Assembly: GCA_035610835.1 (NCBI GenBank)
Contig: CM069457.1
Span: forward strand, 15,532,149-15,596,148
Origin: Ophiura sarsii
Lineage: Eukaryota; Echinodermata; Ophiuroidea; Amphilepidida; Ophiuridae
Direction of reading: 5' to 3'
Length of the DNA stretch: 64,000 nt
Below, one piece after another: positions 1-11,302 of this stretch. The translations under genes were made by a program, and so were the position numbers. The notes beneath the pieces are model-generated. The model saw nothing but the letters and a program-made list of their open reading frames with translations, was not told the origin of the DNA and did not search any database. Numbering within the stretch: position 1 is the first letter of the stretch; each line of letters begins with the position of its first letter.

Positions 1-1310
1 GTCTATTATTACACTAATTTGGCCATAGCTGAGGTACATTTTAATTTTAGCTTCTACAATGATTTTTCTGTTGAAATGCGCGGGTACCGCACGAAAATTT
101 GCTTTTTGTACTAATTTGATCGTTATGATTCCATACATTGGAGGCTAAGCAAGGATCCAGCTTCGTTTATTCGCCACCCGGCCTCGATTTGCCGAGAGAC
201 CACCAATGAAAGCCGGGGGAGGTGGGGTAGTACAGCCGCCCCTATTATTCACTCTTTGGGTACGCCACTGACACTCAACGCTAAAATAAACTCATCCATG
301 CAAGACTTAGCAGAAAACTTGAACTTGCCCATATAATACTATTATATGGGCAAGTTGGTGTGATAACATCCATTTGTGGAGCTACAATAGTGAAGGGGTA
401 GCAAACGAAAAGTGCATTTCCATAATAAGCTTATTTCATAAGGACAGACATTTGTGTTTGCATAACTATTATAAGGAGATAAAAAAGTGCAAAGTTTATA
501 TCAAAATCAATATTGTAACAGGACATATTTTCGACATCTAATTGTGTACACGTCCGTAATTCAATAAAGGTATTATATAAAGTGCACTGATTTATTTAGT
601 GCAGTGCCAAGGTACATTGATTGGATGGATTACGGTCATGACGGTTGTGTCCTTAGTATATTATTGTGAATAATTTCGGTACACTGATTGCGGGATTCCT
701 GTATTTTTTGTAACGATTGATAAATGTTAGAGTTTACCAGTAGAGAAAACACTAGATTCAGTTTCTTGTGTGTGCATGTATAAAACAATGGGTCCAAGAT
801 TTGCGGGTTTTCACCAGGGTTTAGTGAACTTTTAATCGATGATAACCAATGACATTGTAAATGATGTTGTCACCTCCGGAATGATGTTTCCTTGAACCAA
901 AGATAATTACAGTATGTGTATTTGCTAAAACATATTGAAGGATTAACCCAGGGATACTATTAACTTTGGGATAGGAAAGTCGTATACTAACGTACATAGC
1001 GAAAACGGTCCTTTTGAATAAATTATGATAATCGTCTGGAATGCGTCGGTGACCGGCGTTTAACGCGTTTAACAATGTTTAACCAGGTTTAACTGCATTA
1101 AACGGCATGTTAGTCAGCATAGGTTTGGGGGCGCTGTAGATTTAAACAGACGACGGTGGCCACGCGAAACTTAAATTTTGAATTCGTAGTGACTATTACA
1201 CGTAATCGCGAATTTTAAACCGATCATTTTGACAAATACATCATAATTTGAAAGATTTTTATCGTTAACCGGGCGATGACTGTTAAAAATAATTCAAAAT
1301 GGTGCACTCC
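1..1310. other. Intergenic DNA without a supported gene
   Basis: No exon or RNA gene is supported here. There is a perfect 16-bp-arm hairpin at 322-356, annotated separately. Around 1060-1110 there is a short GTTTAAC-type reiteration, and about 1130-1190 is the reverse complement of a dispersed repeat seen again near 10.5 and 13.7 kb. The ORFs are short and AT-driven. Confidence 0.5.
322..356. repeat. Perfect short hairpin
   Basis: Sixteen-base arms (AACTTGCCCATATAAT and its exact reverse complement) are separated by a 3-nt loop. No T-run follows and no gene ends nearby, so it is more likely a template-switch product or a small MITE than a transcription signal. Confidence 0.7.
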
Positions 1311-1508
1311 CGTTGCCAAATTGGGTCGTCTGAGAGACGCGTGGCCAGCGTTGCGTCGTCTGCTACAATCACGTCTGCAATCACGCCTGATCGGTATAGC
1401 GCCACCAATTCTATGCTGACTAAGTTCAATTTAAAAGTGGACCAGATCGGCAAGCTGAGAGACAGACCCCTGATTAACCTGCCCGGGAACTCGTCCTTCC
1501 TATTGTAA
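1299..1508 (+). other. Short GC-richer ORF, unrecognised
   Basis: A 69-codon open frame with higher GC than its surroundings. It contains two related motifs, QIGS and DQIGKLRDR, while another frame reads KLGRLRDAW over the first part, as if a short coding segment had been duplicated and shifted. I recognise no family and see no clear splice sites. It could be an exon remnant or chance. Confidence 0.15.
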
Positions 1509-1530
1509 AGCTATACAACCTTCAAGTGCT

Positions 1531-1665
1531 CAGCATACTCCGCAATGCTCGGCCGCTGAGCGCAAGCAAAGCGTTGACCCCCGTTATCTAATTTGTTGTG
1601 GTGGAACTACTACGCATGTGTGAGAGCGAAAAGAGTACGAGCGTAGTGGAGTATGCTGAGCGTTT
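1531..1665. mobile_element. Small palindromic element
   Basis: The ends carry the inverted motif GCTCAGCATACTCC, and the next bases inside are also partly complementary. The total is about 135 bp with no coding capacity, which fits a MITE. No target duplication was resolved. Confidence 0.45.
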
Positions 1666-1714
1666 TAAGCCAGAATTGGTTTTCAATACGTCCTTTTCAT
1701 ATGAACGACACACA

Positions 1715-2213
1715 TACGAGGGACATATAATAAATACCTGCAACCATTGAAAATCTCTGAACCGTGACAGGTGTCAGTAAAATAAACTCATGATACTTAA
1801 ACTGTAAGTCTTACTCTTTTCTCACAGAAATATTCGAACACGTAGGTCATTTTTATCAATACATTTCAGCACTGTGAATACCGTGATCTCAAGGCACTGG
1901 TTAGGGAATTAAATGTTACAATGGCGGGAAATTTAAAAGACAAGTTTATGTCATGCATTAAGATATATGCGTTAACAGTGTATTAAAATATTGGCGATTG
2001 ATTTATAATGCTGATTCTTGTCAATTTTCAGTGCCCAGAGACCATGATGTTTAAAGTTCTGAAATTACATGATAAAAATGACACACATGTTTGACATTTT
2101 CCGTGAGAAACGGGTAAGACTTACAGTTTAAGTATCAAAAGTTTATTTTATTGACACATGTCACGTTTCATAGATTTTCAATGGTTGCAGGTATTTATTG
2201 AATGCCCCTCGTA
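1715..2213. mobile_element. Foldback element with ~100-bp inverted arms
   Basis: The left arm (about 1715-1812) is repeated as its reverse complement at about 2113-2213. Shared blocks include AATACCTGCAACCATTGAAA, then a block containing AAATAAACT, then a block ending in GTAAGTCTTA. About 300 bp of AT-rich non-coding DNA lies between the arms. The length and lack of an ORF fit a non-autonomous long-TIR DNA transposon. Confidence 0.7.
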
Positions 2214-2718
2214 TTTTTGTGAACATTCGAATATGGCTATTCCAATTGAAACCCTATGAAAAACACTACCTGGATCTTCCACACAGGGAGTGTAGATTTC
2301 AAACGGAGTCACCTACATGTATGCAGGTAACCTTATTGACCAAAATGTGTCAACAAAGTGAATTTTGAGATAAAAATCGATTTTCAAAAATTAAAAAATC
2401 AATAATTTCAACAACAACAAAAAATTAAGCCAAAATACACAAACCGATCCTAGATAATTGACTTTGGATAATTTTGGTGGCATTTTTTTCCCCCAAAATG
2501 ATTTAGTTAGGCTGACCGAAATATTTTGGCGCCAAAAAGTGTTTTTTGGGCCAAAATTATCACTATTTTAAGTGAAATTTGATACCAAAAATGGATTCTC
2601 TGAATCATTTCATTTATTAAAATGTATACTTTTATGTTCATTACATTATTAGTTTAAAAGTTACAGTGCTTGATAAATTTGGCGCCAAACAGGGTTGACA
2701 CAACCCATTATTCCTTAA

Positions 2719-2970
2719 CACCTCTCAGTTATTAGTTTTACTATACAAAACTCTTTCTCTTTTTTTCTTCAAAAACCTCTCCCGACATTCAAAGTATATC
2801 TCAAGAATTACCGAACCAATACAAGGCACGTTTGTACTTATTTTAATGCATTCCTTATGGTGATTTGAAATACGGAGATTAAGCGGAGATGTCAATAATG
2901 TTGACATTTTTTAAACATTTTGTGAGATTTTTGGAACTGTCGTCTGCAGAAAACTGCCTTGTGGAAAGTG
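2719..2970 (-). mobile_element. TTAA-flanked 230-bp MITE (family T1), copy 1
   Basis: Flanked by TTAA on both sides (2715-2718 and 2971-2974), with termini related to CACTTTCCACGCGGC. The internal landmarks TTTGGAATC..ACCATGAG and CGTCTGCAGACGACATTCC are partly decayed. It belongs to a family with nine copies in this window. Confidence 0.7.
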
Positions 2971-3499
2971 TTAATGAAAATCACGGTATCAACTCGCCGG
3001 TCTGTTATGGTTATTGGACCTGGGAACCTACCGTTCAGTTGAATCAGTTCAAAGGTTTGGCTATACAATCTGGAATATGTCACGGAGACGATAATGGATA
3101 GCGATAGTAATATCATACTGGATTTATACCTAGACTAAAAGTGGTCCATTAAAAACAAATTAAATTAGGATTTTGTTGAGTAAATTCAGATGCAGCAGTT
3201 ATGGTCATTTAATATTTAGACCAAGTTTAAAATATTCAGTGAACAATATGACGCTCCATACGTATGCGAGTACGAACTGCACCTTGGAGGAGTTTGCTGT
3301 TAATGCTGGCAAAGTTGTAGATGGTAAGAGTTAGTTTTTGTGTCTCAACTAATATTTGAATGAACTAATTATTGTACCTCGGGATTAAAGCAAAGAAGAT
3401 TCATTGTGTAGTCCAGCATGCATAGCAACACCACGGTGCCCCATCAGGACCACCCCCCCAAAAAAACCACCAGCGCAAAATATTGTGTTTAAGAATTAA

Positions 3500-3862
3500 A
3501 GGTATATTATGTGATCTTTCCAGGGAACGCCCTCAACAAATGAAAGCAGGTTTTCTTGCAGATTTACATTTCTGATCATAAATCGTACATACATTCCAAG
3601 TTACAGGGCGATACGATTCTTAATTACTTCAAAATCATGGTTTTAGAGTGAAAATAAACTGTCGTGATAACACGACAGTTTATATTTTCACTCTAAATTC
3701 ACTCTAAAACCATGATTTTGAGGTAATTAGGAATCGTATCGCTTTGTAACTTGGAATGTATGTACGATTTATGATCGGAAATGTAAATCTGCAAGAAAAT
3801 CTACTTTCTAAAAAATATCATGAATAGAGGGCGCTCTCTGGAAAAGATCACATAATATGCCT
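3500..3862. mobile_element. TTAA-flanked long-TIR hairpin MITE (family T2)
   Basis: Almost the whole element is two inverted arms of about 165 nt meeting at a short loop near 3665. The ends read AGGTATATTATGTGATC and its complement. TTAA lies at 3496-3499 and 3863-3866. Conserved arm blocks include TGCAAGAAAATCT and GATACGATTC. A second full copy is at 51481-51855 and degenerate pieces lie near 15.2 and 35.4 kb. Confidence 0.8.
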
Positions 3863-4056
3863 TTAACAGCTGGAGATCGTCGAACTTCCACCTTCATATA
3901 CATGGTACAGATAGGCATCTTGGCCACAGATATGAAAATAAGTTGAATCCCAACTAAAATGTGCTATTCAAAAAATAAAGGGTCTTTTCAAAAAACAAGA
4001 GAGGACTGAATTGAAGTAACCTGGATTATACTACTTGCAGCAAGATTTGATATTAA

Positions 4057-4511
4057 CACATTCCACGCGGCAGGAATTCCAAATGTTCACAAAATGTTTC
4101 AACATTATTGAACTTAATTACCATATTTGGAATCACCATGAGAAGTGCATTAAAATAGGTACAAACATGCTTAGTATTGGTTCAGCAATCCCTTGAAAGT
4201 TGGGAAAGGTTTCTGAAAAATATATTTTGTATGGCAAAACTAATAGCCGCGTGGTTATGGTGGTGGAAAGTCAGTGGCGTAACTAGACTTTTTCATTAGG
4301 GGGGGGGGGGGGGGACAAGAAGTGGCATTGACTTTAAATGGGGGGGGGGGGCTCCTAATGGGGGCTCCATTCCCTACCCACACCGATTGATTTCATTTGG
4401 GGGCAAGCGGGGGGGGGGGAGGGTTCCAAGTGTGTGGGGGTGGGGAGGGGGAGGGGGGGGGGGGCTCCAGCCCCCCTGCCCCCCCCGCTGGTTACGCCAC
4501 TTTGGAAAGTG
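4057..4511 (+). mobile_element. T1 MITE copy 2, split by a hAT-like insertion
   Basis: Begins after TTAA (4053-4056) and ends before TTAA (4512-4515). The final GGAAAGTG terminus is interrupted by the element at 4272-4502. Removing that insertion and one copy of its 8-bp duplication restores the normal family end, so the nesting order is clear. Confidence 0.8.
4272..4502. mobile_element. hAT-like G/C-run element
   Basis: Termini CAGTGGCGTAACT and GGTTACGCCACTT are imperfect inverted repeats. The flanks carry a perfect 8-bp direct repeat TGGAAAGT (4264-4271 and 4503-4510), the duplication size of hAT transposases. The interior is little more than runs of G, then a CCCC-rich end, with no ORF. 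Confidence 0.8.
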
Positions 4512-4681
4512 TTAACAACATTATAAGCCTTTCATTGCAATGTAATGTCAACAGGAACCATTAGACACTGGTGACAGATATCTGTGGTCACGTGAGGAAA
4601 GTGAAGCATGCTGGTGCTGCTCAATAAATCTTCTTTGGGATAAAGTTTAGAATTTGTATTTATAAATGATAATACATGTGC

Positions 4682-5658
4682 TGATAACTCTAAAACTCCT
4701 ACATGAATATATTAAAGGGGCACTAAGAGATGTGTTGGAGACTGCGCCCTCAATTATGATAAAAACTGGGATTAGTATATTTCTATAATTGTATTTACAT
4801 GTATGAACTTACACCTATAAGGATTAAGAAAAATCAGCCCTCTTTGTACAAGAAAACGTCGATTCAAAAATGCTCGTACAGCCGGGACGAGCATTTTACG
4901 TCCGACAGTATTCCCCTGCAGTACGCGTGATACATAACGCGAACCATATTTGCATAGAGGGCGTTTTTCAATAAATGGCGCTGATATTGTTTTAATCAAG
5001 TTTTGCTGTGTGTTTGTTAGTAGAAACAACAATAATGACAATTTTTAATGTTCATCTTGAATTCTCAAGTAAATTTTTAAACATTTAAAATTTTCAACAC
5101 CACTTAATGTCCCTTTAAATTATACAGTTGTTGAGGTTTGCACGCTAAAGAATGGTTGATTATTGAGGAAGTTACAATCCTAAATGTAATATCAAGTACG
5201 AGTGTCATTTTCGCATTTTGATTTTCTACACGCGCACTAAGACGGGCAAATGATTGATTAATGGTAGTGGTACAGTAGTGCTAATTCACCAGTCGATGCC
5301 CAGGTGGATCAATGAATCTCATTTTAAGCAGCTTGGTGCTAAGCATAGATGAAAGGAACCGACGATTTGGAACCCGGTAGTATATTTTTAACGGAATAAA
5401 TCGTATTGGAAACTGGAAACCAATGATTAGCACCAGACTGCCGGAAAAGGGATATTCTGGATCAATACGGCACCTCCACACGCTTTACCTGTCATACTCG
5501 CCCAGTGTTGAAAAGGAAAATGTTAATGAAAATCAGACTTTACCTTACATTTGGGATTGTAACTTCCTCAAACCATTCCTAGCGTGCAATATCTCAAATG
5601 AAAGAGGGGAAATTTCACAACAACTTCATAATTTAATATGTTCATGTATGAGTTATAC
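4682..5658. mobile_element. Long-TIR MITE (family L), interrupted by a T3 element
   Basis: The outer arms match the L-family copy at 17842-18416: GATAACTCTAAAA..ACTCCTACAT on the left, its complement near 5640-5658, and the landmark GATCAATACGGCAC in the centre. The left arm is split by the T3 element at 4716-5114. The 17.9-kb copy shows the empty TTAA at the same place. Confidence 0.65.
4716..5114 (+). mobile_element. TTAA-flanked MITE (family T3), copy 1
   Basis: A 399-bp element with ends AGGGGCACTAAGAG and ..TTAATGTCCCT, flanked by TTAA at 4712-4715 and 5115-5118. Its centre is a short palindrome around GCTCGTACAGCCGGG. Related copies are at 45055-45444 (opposite orientation) and in two separated halves near 49.2 and 50.1 kb. 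Confidence 0.8.
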
Positions 5659-5775
5659 AATGACTCTCGAGTTGATGGCTGTCGCAAAACTTGATCCATT
5701 ACTGCAGTTTACCTTCCTTGATTCACCGTGGACTGGTTCTGACATGATCTCTCTGATGATTTACAATATTTACAG

Positions 5776-5945
5776 ATATGTTCAACAATCCGGTGTTAAT
5801 TACGACATTAGTATTATGCACTACTTTAACCGTGGTGACAGTTGCCCTTATGGTCGAGTCTGTATATCACGTAGCTAAATATGTGCCCCGCAGTGGAGTG
5901 GCCAATCATCGGCTGAATACATGTATCATGTTGGCACTCTATCCA
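5776..5945 (+). CDS. OST-alpha-like copy 1, exon A
   Basis: Acceptor TTTACAG precedes 5776 and donor GTAAGT follows 5945. The reading starts at ATG 5778 and gives 56 codons ending LALYP in phase 0. It encodes TM1 and the first cytoplasmic loop with VAKYVPRSGVANHR. It differs from copies 2 and 3 at many residues but keeps the loop. Confidence 0.8.
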
Positions 5946-6039
5946 GTAAGTTGTCCTCAAATATTGTTTTCATTTGTTTATTTTTTTCAAAATTGGAACT
6001 CAGTGTCTTCATGTTTTGTAATTATAATTATTGCCAATA

Positions 6040-6094
6040 GACTAACTACCCATCTTCCCGGTGTATGGGCACTGTCTGTCGTTAATGAAATATA
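6040..6094 (+). pseudogene. Partial duplicate of exon B
   Basis: The bases coding HLPGVW plus a few codons on each side repeat the core of the real exon B 360 bp downstream. A CAATAG precedes it, but it ends in a stop after VVNEI and has no donor at the expected place. It reads as a decayed tandem exon duplicate. Confidence 0.6.
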
Positions 6095-6300
6095 ATTGTG
6101 ATTCTAACATTATTTTCTTTAGTGAATTTTACATTTTTCACTAGCGATTTCCAAATCATTTTCATGGAGGATTTCATATTGATTTTCCCGTTATTCTCAC
6201 TGGTTATTTCTACATAATTTTTACTGATGATTATCTCATTATTTTGATTGGTGATATTTTACATTATTTTCACTGGTGATTCATTAATATCTTATTATTC
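6095..6300 (+). repeat. Degenerate ~35-bp tandem repeat in intron A
   Basis: Successive variants of a unit containing ATTTTCACTGGTGATT, about six in number, lie between the exon B duplicate and the real exon B. The units are divergent. Confidence 0.5.
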
Positions 6301-6392
6301 TTAGTTGTCACAGAAAGCCTTGACTTTTACAACTTTATACACATACATATTCCCACACAGTAATATTCGCAACGTGTCTCTTTATTTGTTAG

Positions 6393-6466
6393 TGTTATGC
6401 TATTCTCCATCTTCCCGGTGTATGGGTACCGTCTGTCGCATCGTTCTGTACTACATGTGCAACAAT
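6393..6466 (+). CDS. OST-alpha-like copy 1, exon B
   Basis: Acceptor TTTGTTAG, then CYAILHLPGVWVPSVASFCT.., ending AT before GTAAGT. The length (74 nt) and phases (0 in, 2 out) match copies 2 and 3 exactly. It encodes a membrane helix of the transporter. Confidence 0.8.
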
Positions 6467-7768
6467 GTAAGTTTTATATACCATCTTTTATATAACACAA
6501 AACATCGTCGCTATTCTTTCAAAACCTTGTATGTTTTATGGCCCTTCAGCATGTATAAAGTAAAACTGCCAACGGTTAATGCATAGCAAGAGTTGCTTTA
6601 TACATGTTCCGGGACAAGAGAACTTACAAGGTTTTGATAGATGTGATTTTGTCACTTAAAAATGTTTAGAGCAGACCGCCTATAAAGGTCATACATAGGA
6701 AGTATTACTTTATACATGCTGAAGGGCTGATGGAGATACAAGGTTTTGAAAGAATAGCGACGACATGAATAATTTTGATCGGTGGATGTTGTGACCCATG
6801 TCAAAACATGTGACATAAACTATTCGGACTCATTCCCTAATATTTCACAGGAGGGCAAAAAGATCCTATAACAAGTACTATTGCCTGTGATTAGGACCTA
6901 TGAAGGCAATAGCATAAGATTTTCATGGATTTGTTTCCCCGCGTGGTTATAGATTTTAGGATTTATAGAAGTATGGCGGTGTTTTTGTCTATCAAATAAT
7001 TTGAAATGGCAGGAATAGTTACTGCTCTATGCTCGGCAAATAGTGCAAATTCGGTCTCGATAAAATAGTAGGCACGGTCTTTAGTCACCTCGGGGAGCTA
7101 TTTTACACCTGTCCCTCATGAGCAGTAAATATGTAAACCAATTCAAGAAAAATACCCGTGATAATATTGTGTTTCGTAACCCATGACGTTATGTAAAGTA
7201 ATAGGTGTCATACAGCTTTGAAATTACTGAGTGGTATAACGCCGTTATCAAACGAGATATTGCCAAAACTACAATGTAATCTTTGTCTAGATCTATTCAT
7301 TTTGGTTCCCATCCTGATCATCTCAAATATCTTCACCCTAGGCCCCCAAAATGTTGTATTGGCGTAAGCAATTTTGAATTGTACAGGTCTATATACTATA
7401 TATTACTAAATTTGATCTCACAGAGTCAAATAAATCACAAAATATCATGAGGCCGTACGCGTCTGCGATCGTCAGATTTGCTGTTTACTGTATTCCTCTT
7501 TGTTGAGGAGCACCAAAGTTCGTTTTCATTTGTTTTTTTTGTTTTGAAAAAAAAAGAAAAAAGGTCGGGGTAAATTACTAGGGTCGGGCAGGTTACGCCA
7601 ATACAACAATTTCCCCCTCCCTATCTTTAGGCTACTCTGCGGGGAAACTCGAGAAGAAGAAAAAAAGAGTCAGGGGCCATATACACCCATTCTCAATTTT
7701 GTAGACTAACTTTTTTGAGACGTAGCCTAACGTAGCCTAAACATCGACAATCTGCTTCTATTTTTCAG

Positions 7769-7946
7769 CGTCTATTCTTTGATCCTCTATAAATTTCTGA
7801 CATCTTGGTGGACTATTACGGAGGGCATCGCAGAATGATGTTAAGATTAACACACAAGACTGCAACTTTCCCCTGACGGTGGCTCCTTTGTTGGCATTTT
7901 GTTGCTGTTTCAAAAACAACTTACTCAAACCGAGGCGCTTAACTGA
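7769..7946 (+). pseudogene. OST-alpha-like copy 1, exon C, frameshifted
   Basis: At 178 nt it is 2 nt shorter than the intact exon of copy 3. The first segment (VYSLILYKF), the middle (DYYGGHRRMML) and the last (FPLTVAPLLAFCCCF..) lie in three different frames, so there are two separate 1-nt losses. Reading on from exon B meets TGA at 7836-7838. Splice sites TTTTTCAG and GTAAGA are intact. Confidence 0.8.
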
Positions 7947-8708
7947 GTAAGATATAACATTTTATAATGAGAAAGCATGTAGAGATTTTACAGATGTTTC
8001 ACACAATTATCAGTGATTATCAATACAGCAAACGGCAATGCACTACACACATGTGTATTACAATGTTATTTGTTTTACTACATATCATATAGCATGTATA
8101 GTGGTGTTAACTAGCAACATGGATCTGTATTCTATAGTGAACTTGTTAGTTTGATTAGTGTTAACTTTGGTGTCTAGTAGTCAACATCTATTACTGGCAT
8201 TGTGCTATAATTACAGTGGTGGACTTTTCTAGTTCATTATCTTATTTATAGTTCTTAACACCTTTGTTTTTTATATTTTGTTACCATATATCTTTGTTGT
8301 TTTATTGCACAGCAATTGCTTGTCCCAGTGCATTTCCGTGTGTTATTGTTTTTTAGTTATTTATCTGTTTTATCGCGTTATTCTCCCTTGTTATTACCTG
8401 TTTCCCCACACCCTGTTGGTATATCTTGCTTTTACTCTTAGCATTATATTTTTGAGATATCCTCTTGAATCAGTTTTCTGATCCTTGGTGTGTTTTGTTC
8501 CTGGTTCCGTTGGATTCATCTTTTTACATTTTATACTGTTACTATTATTTTTTTAATTTTAAAACAAATACATATTTACAATAGCTGCTCTGAGTTACAT
8601 TTAGTTGCTCAGCATATAAACAACCCCATATTTAGAACAACTGGCAGCTATACGAAATAGGACCTCGACATACTTTTTTGTTCTATATTATTTTTTATCA
8701 ATGCACAG

Positions 8709-8814
8709 AAGGAATATCACGGTTCTCAAGGTACTTGTACTTCAAGTTGCATTTATCCGTCCAATACTCAACTTTGTGATCGCTATATTTACGATTGGTA
8801 ATATTGAACGATGG
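8709..8814 (+). CDS. OST-alpha-like copy 1, exon D
   Basis: Acceptor CACAG and donor GTGAGT, 106 nt as in the other copies. It encodes a hydrophobic helix with LQVAFIRPILNFVIAIFTIG and ends NIERW in phase 0. Confidence 0.8.
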
Positions 8815-9482
8815 GTGAGTGCGAATTCAAACCATAACATTTACTAATGTACGCAATTAATATTGTACTAGTGTAAATCATAGCGTGTGGTAGGCCTACT
8901 AAGTGAGACATCAACATCAACTATTTCTGTTTAAGCCGAGGGAAAAGTAAACTCTGTTCTATATATGTGCTTGAGGACGTGTATATTATTCAAATTTGAG
9001 GTTTTTCCGTTTAAAAAAAAAGTAAATGAAAAAAGAAGAAGATTTTTAAACAAGTTTTGCCCCCAAAACATATTTGTAACAGTTTTAATCATTTTTAAAG
9101 ATTAAAAAAAGTAAACATTTTGAAAATATAATATTGCAATTTTCGTTTTAGAAAATGTCTTATAGTATACTTATAAACTTAGGAAGCTGCTTAAGGTTCC
9201 TACCAGAGTTAAACTTTAACTCAGGATTAAATAAAATGATTCTGTAAAAGAATAACGAAAAAATCCAATTGTTTTATATTTATCCGATATCAGGTGTCAA
9301 AAATAGACCAAAAAAATATCAAAGTCAATATTTTCTCAGATGTACTCAACTTGTTATCTAATCGACACAAAAAGTAATAAAAAGTAGTTTGGTGCATTTG
9401 CACCTAGCACTCGCTATAATCTATCATTTAGTTAATGCTGTACATTAAGGTAATGCTGACCTTTGACCTGTAATCACGTTAC

Positions 9483-9848
9483 CAGTGGCGTAGCTGGGAT
9501 TTTTTTCAGGGGGGGGGCAAGATTTCTGAAATTTTCGTAAAAGGTTGCCCCAAATTTTTTCCAAGTCACCAACTCGTGATTTTCACGTAAGTGGGGGGGG
9601 GGGGGGTAGAGGTCAAACAAAATTTGCACGGTCAAAAAAAATCGCACAGTACATGTACTATATGTACAATTTTGCCTTATATTTGACTATTTGAGCTGAA
9701 TATGCCCACACAAAACAAGTACCCCGCACGCAATCTCGGTTTTTTCCCTATTTTCTTTTTTTTCCCCTTATTAATTTTGTTTAGAGGGGCTGGGGCGGGG
9801 GCACAAATGGGTTTTGGGGGCGGGGGCACAAATGGGTTTTTCCCGTCA

Positions 9849-9887
<39 letters not shown>

Positions 9888-9935
9888 GCATTTGCCCCCC
9901 CCCCTGCCCCCCCCCCCCCCTGAGCTACGCCACTG
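9483..9935. mobile_element. hAT-like G/C-run element in intron D of copy 1
   Basis: Ends CAGTGGCGTAGCT and AGCTACGCCACTG are exact inverted repeats. A perfect 8-bp duplication CACGTTAC flanks it (9475-9482, 9936-9943). The interior has a G run of nearly 40 followed by a C-rich mirror. No transposase is present; apparent Gly/Pro ORFs are the homopolymers. Confidence 0.85.
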
Positions 9936-9977
9936 CACGTTACATTATTTATCACGTGTTTCTGTTTCAACCAATAG

Positions 9978-10221
9978 GATTCGCCCATAACCGGCATGAC
10001 ACTGGTGATGATAGTCTCTACACTGACCGCCATGACGGCACTCAACATGCTTTTTACAGCATCGGAGAAGACCCTTCATAAGTTTAATCTGAGACCTAAA
10101 TTTTACCTGATCAAGATGGGCATGATAGTTGGCAACCTCCAGATGGCCATATTCCGTGTTGCCTCAAACTTTTGGTTCTTCCGATGCTTTCTGCAGCTTC
10201 CATTTGAAACTCGAGCTTCCT
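9978..10221 (+). CDS. OST-alpha-like copy 1, exon E
   Basis: Acceptor CCAATAG and donor GTAAGT, 244 nt, phase 0 in and 1 out. It encodes two helices around the loop TLHKFNLRPKFYLIKMG, which aligns with the GAKFALFQ segment of human OST-alpha. Fully open. Confidence 0.85.
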
Positions 10222-10479
10222 GTAAGTTTTTCTCCTCGCCCATTGTTGGAATTAGGGCCATTTGCAATGTTTACTACAGACGACGCTGGATACGGCGTAT
10301 TCACGAATAGGCCTATTCAGGTTAAAATATGCGAACGAGGTTACGTGATCAAGTGAATGGGACGAACGCTTAACAACGGTTTCAATTCAAAAAATGATAC
10401 TGACACTGCGGATGGTTAGCCACCCACAGGGGTTTTAGGATGAAATAATTTAGTTCCAACGTGTGATGAATTGTATGGG

Positions 10480-10640
10480 GTCATATAATCAAAATCCATT
10501 GTTACATTGAAACCAACGGAAATTCAAAATTAACGGCCGTTCGTGTCCACCGTCGTCTGGTTTACTACTAATTTAACAATGTTTAACAAGTGGCTCAATT
10601 CAGTCAATGTGACACACTGTCCAGTTTTCGACGTTAGAGG
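10480..10640 (+). repeat. Dispersed repeat, SINE-free copy
   Basis: The block with CATTGAAACCAACGG, ACGGCCGTTCGTGTCCACC and GTCGTCTGG recurs at about 13.62-14.11 kb, where a SINE splits it. This copy is the uninterrupted reference. Confidence 0.6.
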
Positions 10641-10835
10641 GCGTTACATTATATGTTGTATACTGAGCTGCAAAAGTGACTTTTTTGTAAGGATAATACA
10701 ATTCACCGCATTCAAATGAAATGATTAATGTAATACCCTGATTATAGACATTGCAAAGTATGCCCGTGTACAAATATTGTTCAATTTTATCTTTTACTTT
10801 TTAAAAATGGTATCTTTTATTTACGTCTTTTTCAG

Positions 10836-11038
10836 TCTGGCAGTGTATCACGATAATATTTGAGTCATTCTTCCTATTCCTGTTATCGAGAAAATTTTAC
10901 CGCGGTAAAAAGGGCAACGTGGTCGGCAAATCCAAACCCGTGCTAGATATACTTAACGACGATGGTGAGCTGGGAACCGCTATAAAAATGCGTAACTGGA
11001 TTCGGAGACATAGCTGGAGGCGGAATACTTTTGCATGA
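10836..11038 (+). CDS. OST-alpha-like copy 1, exon F (last coding exon)
   Basis: Acceptor TTTTTCAG; the codon split across the intron gives Phe, then WQCITIIFESFFLFLLSRKF and YRGKKGN, ending at TGA 11036-11038. The last helix and the following basic RKFYRG motif align with the human RMYYRR region. The tail (IRRHSWRRNTFA) is basic and differs from copies 2 and 3. Confidence 0.85.
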
Positions 11039-11049
11039 ATATGTTTACG

Positions 11050-11302
11050 CAGTGGCGTAACTAGAGTGAGAGAGAGGGGGGGGGGGGGGGCAGGGGGCAT
11101 TTCCCCCTGCCATAAGACTGTCCCTTCCCTGATGCCCCTAGATGAAATGACAAACTCTATGTATATAAATTTATATACAAAAAATAGTCGGTAAAATCCA
11201 CCCTCTCCTGCCAGAAGTCTTGCTCCTCTGATGCCCCCCCCCCCCCCCCCCCCCAATTTTTTTTTTTTTAATAATATGAAGACCCTAGTTACGCTACTAT
11301 TT
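11050..11302. mobile_element. hAT-like element with poly-G and poly-C runs
   Basis: Left end CAGTGGCGTAACTAGAG, right end CTAGTTACGCTACT. It lies just after the stop of copy 1. The right part is also found after copy 2 (about 32644-32840), so this insertion predates the spacer duplication. Confidence 0.65.

Larger units (their letters stand above)
5776..11038 (+). pseudogene. SLC51A-like (OST-alpha) gene, copy 1, probably inactivated
   Basis: Six exons match the multi-pass membrane subunit of the heteromeric organic solute/bile acid exporter of the basolateral membrane. Family signs include TM1 followed by VPRSGVANHR in exon A, LHLPGVW in exon B, YYGGHR and a Cys-rich CCCF in exon C, FIRP in exon D, the NLRPKF loop in exon E and SRKFYRGKKGN in exon F. 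Intron phases equal those of copies 2 and 3. Exon C lacks 2 nt relative to copy 3, and reading from exon B stops at TGA 7836-7838. Its cytoplasmic tail is basic and unlike the other copies. Exon A starts with two bases before ATG, so an upstream N-terminal exon (about 45 residues in human OST-alpha) is likely but was not found. The 7947-8708 intron holds nothing recognisable. Frameshifts could be assembly errors. Confidence 0.8.

Noticed and set aside
5423..5878. 151-codon ORF overlapping copy 1 exon A
   Set aside because: It runs through the arm of an L-family MITE and is in a different frame from the conserved exon A. No family resemblance.
9677..10048. Gly/Pro-rich ORFs on both strands
   Set aside because: Translations of the G and C runs of a hAT-like element.
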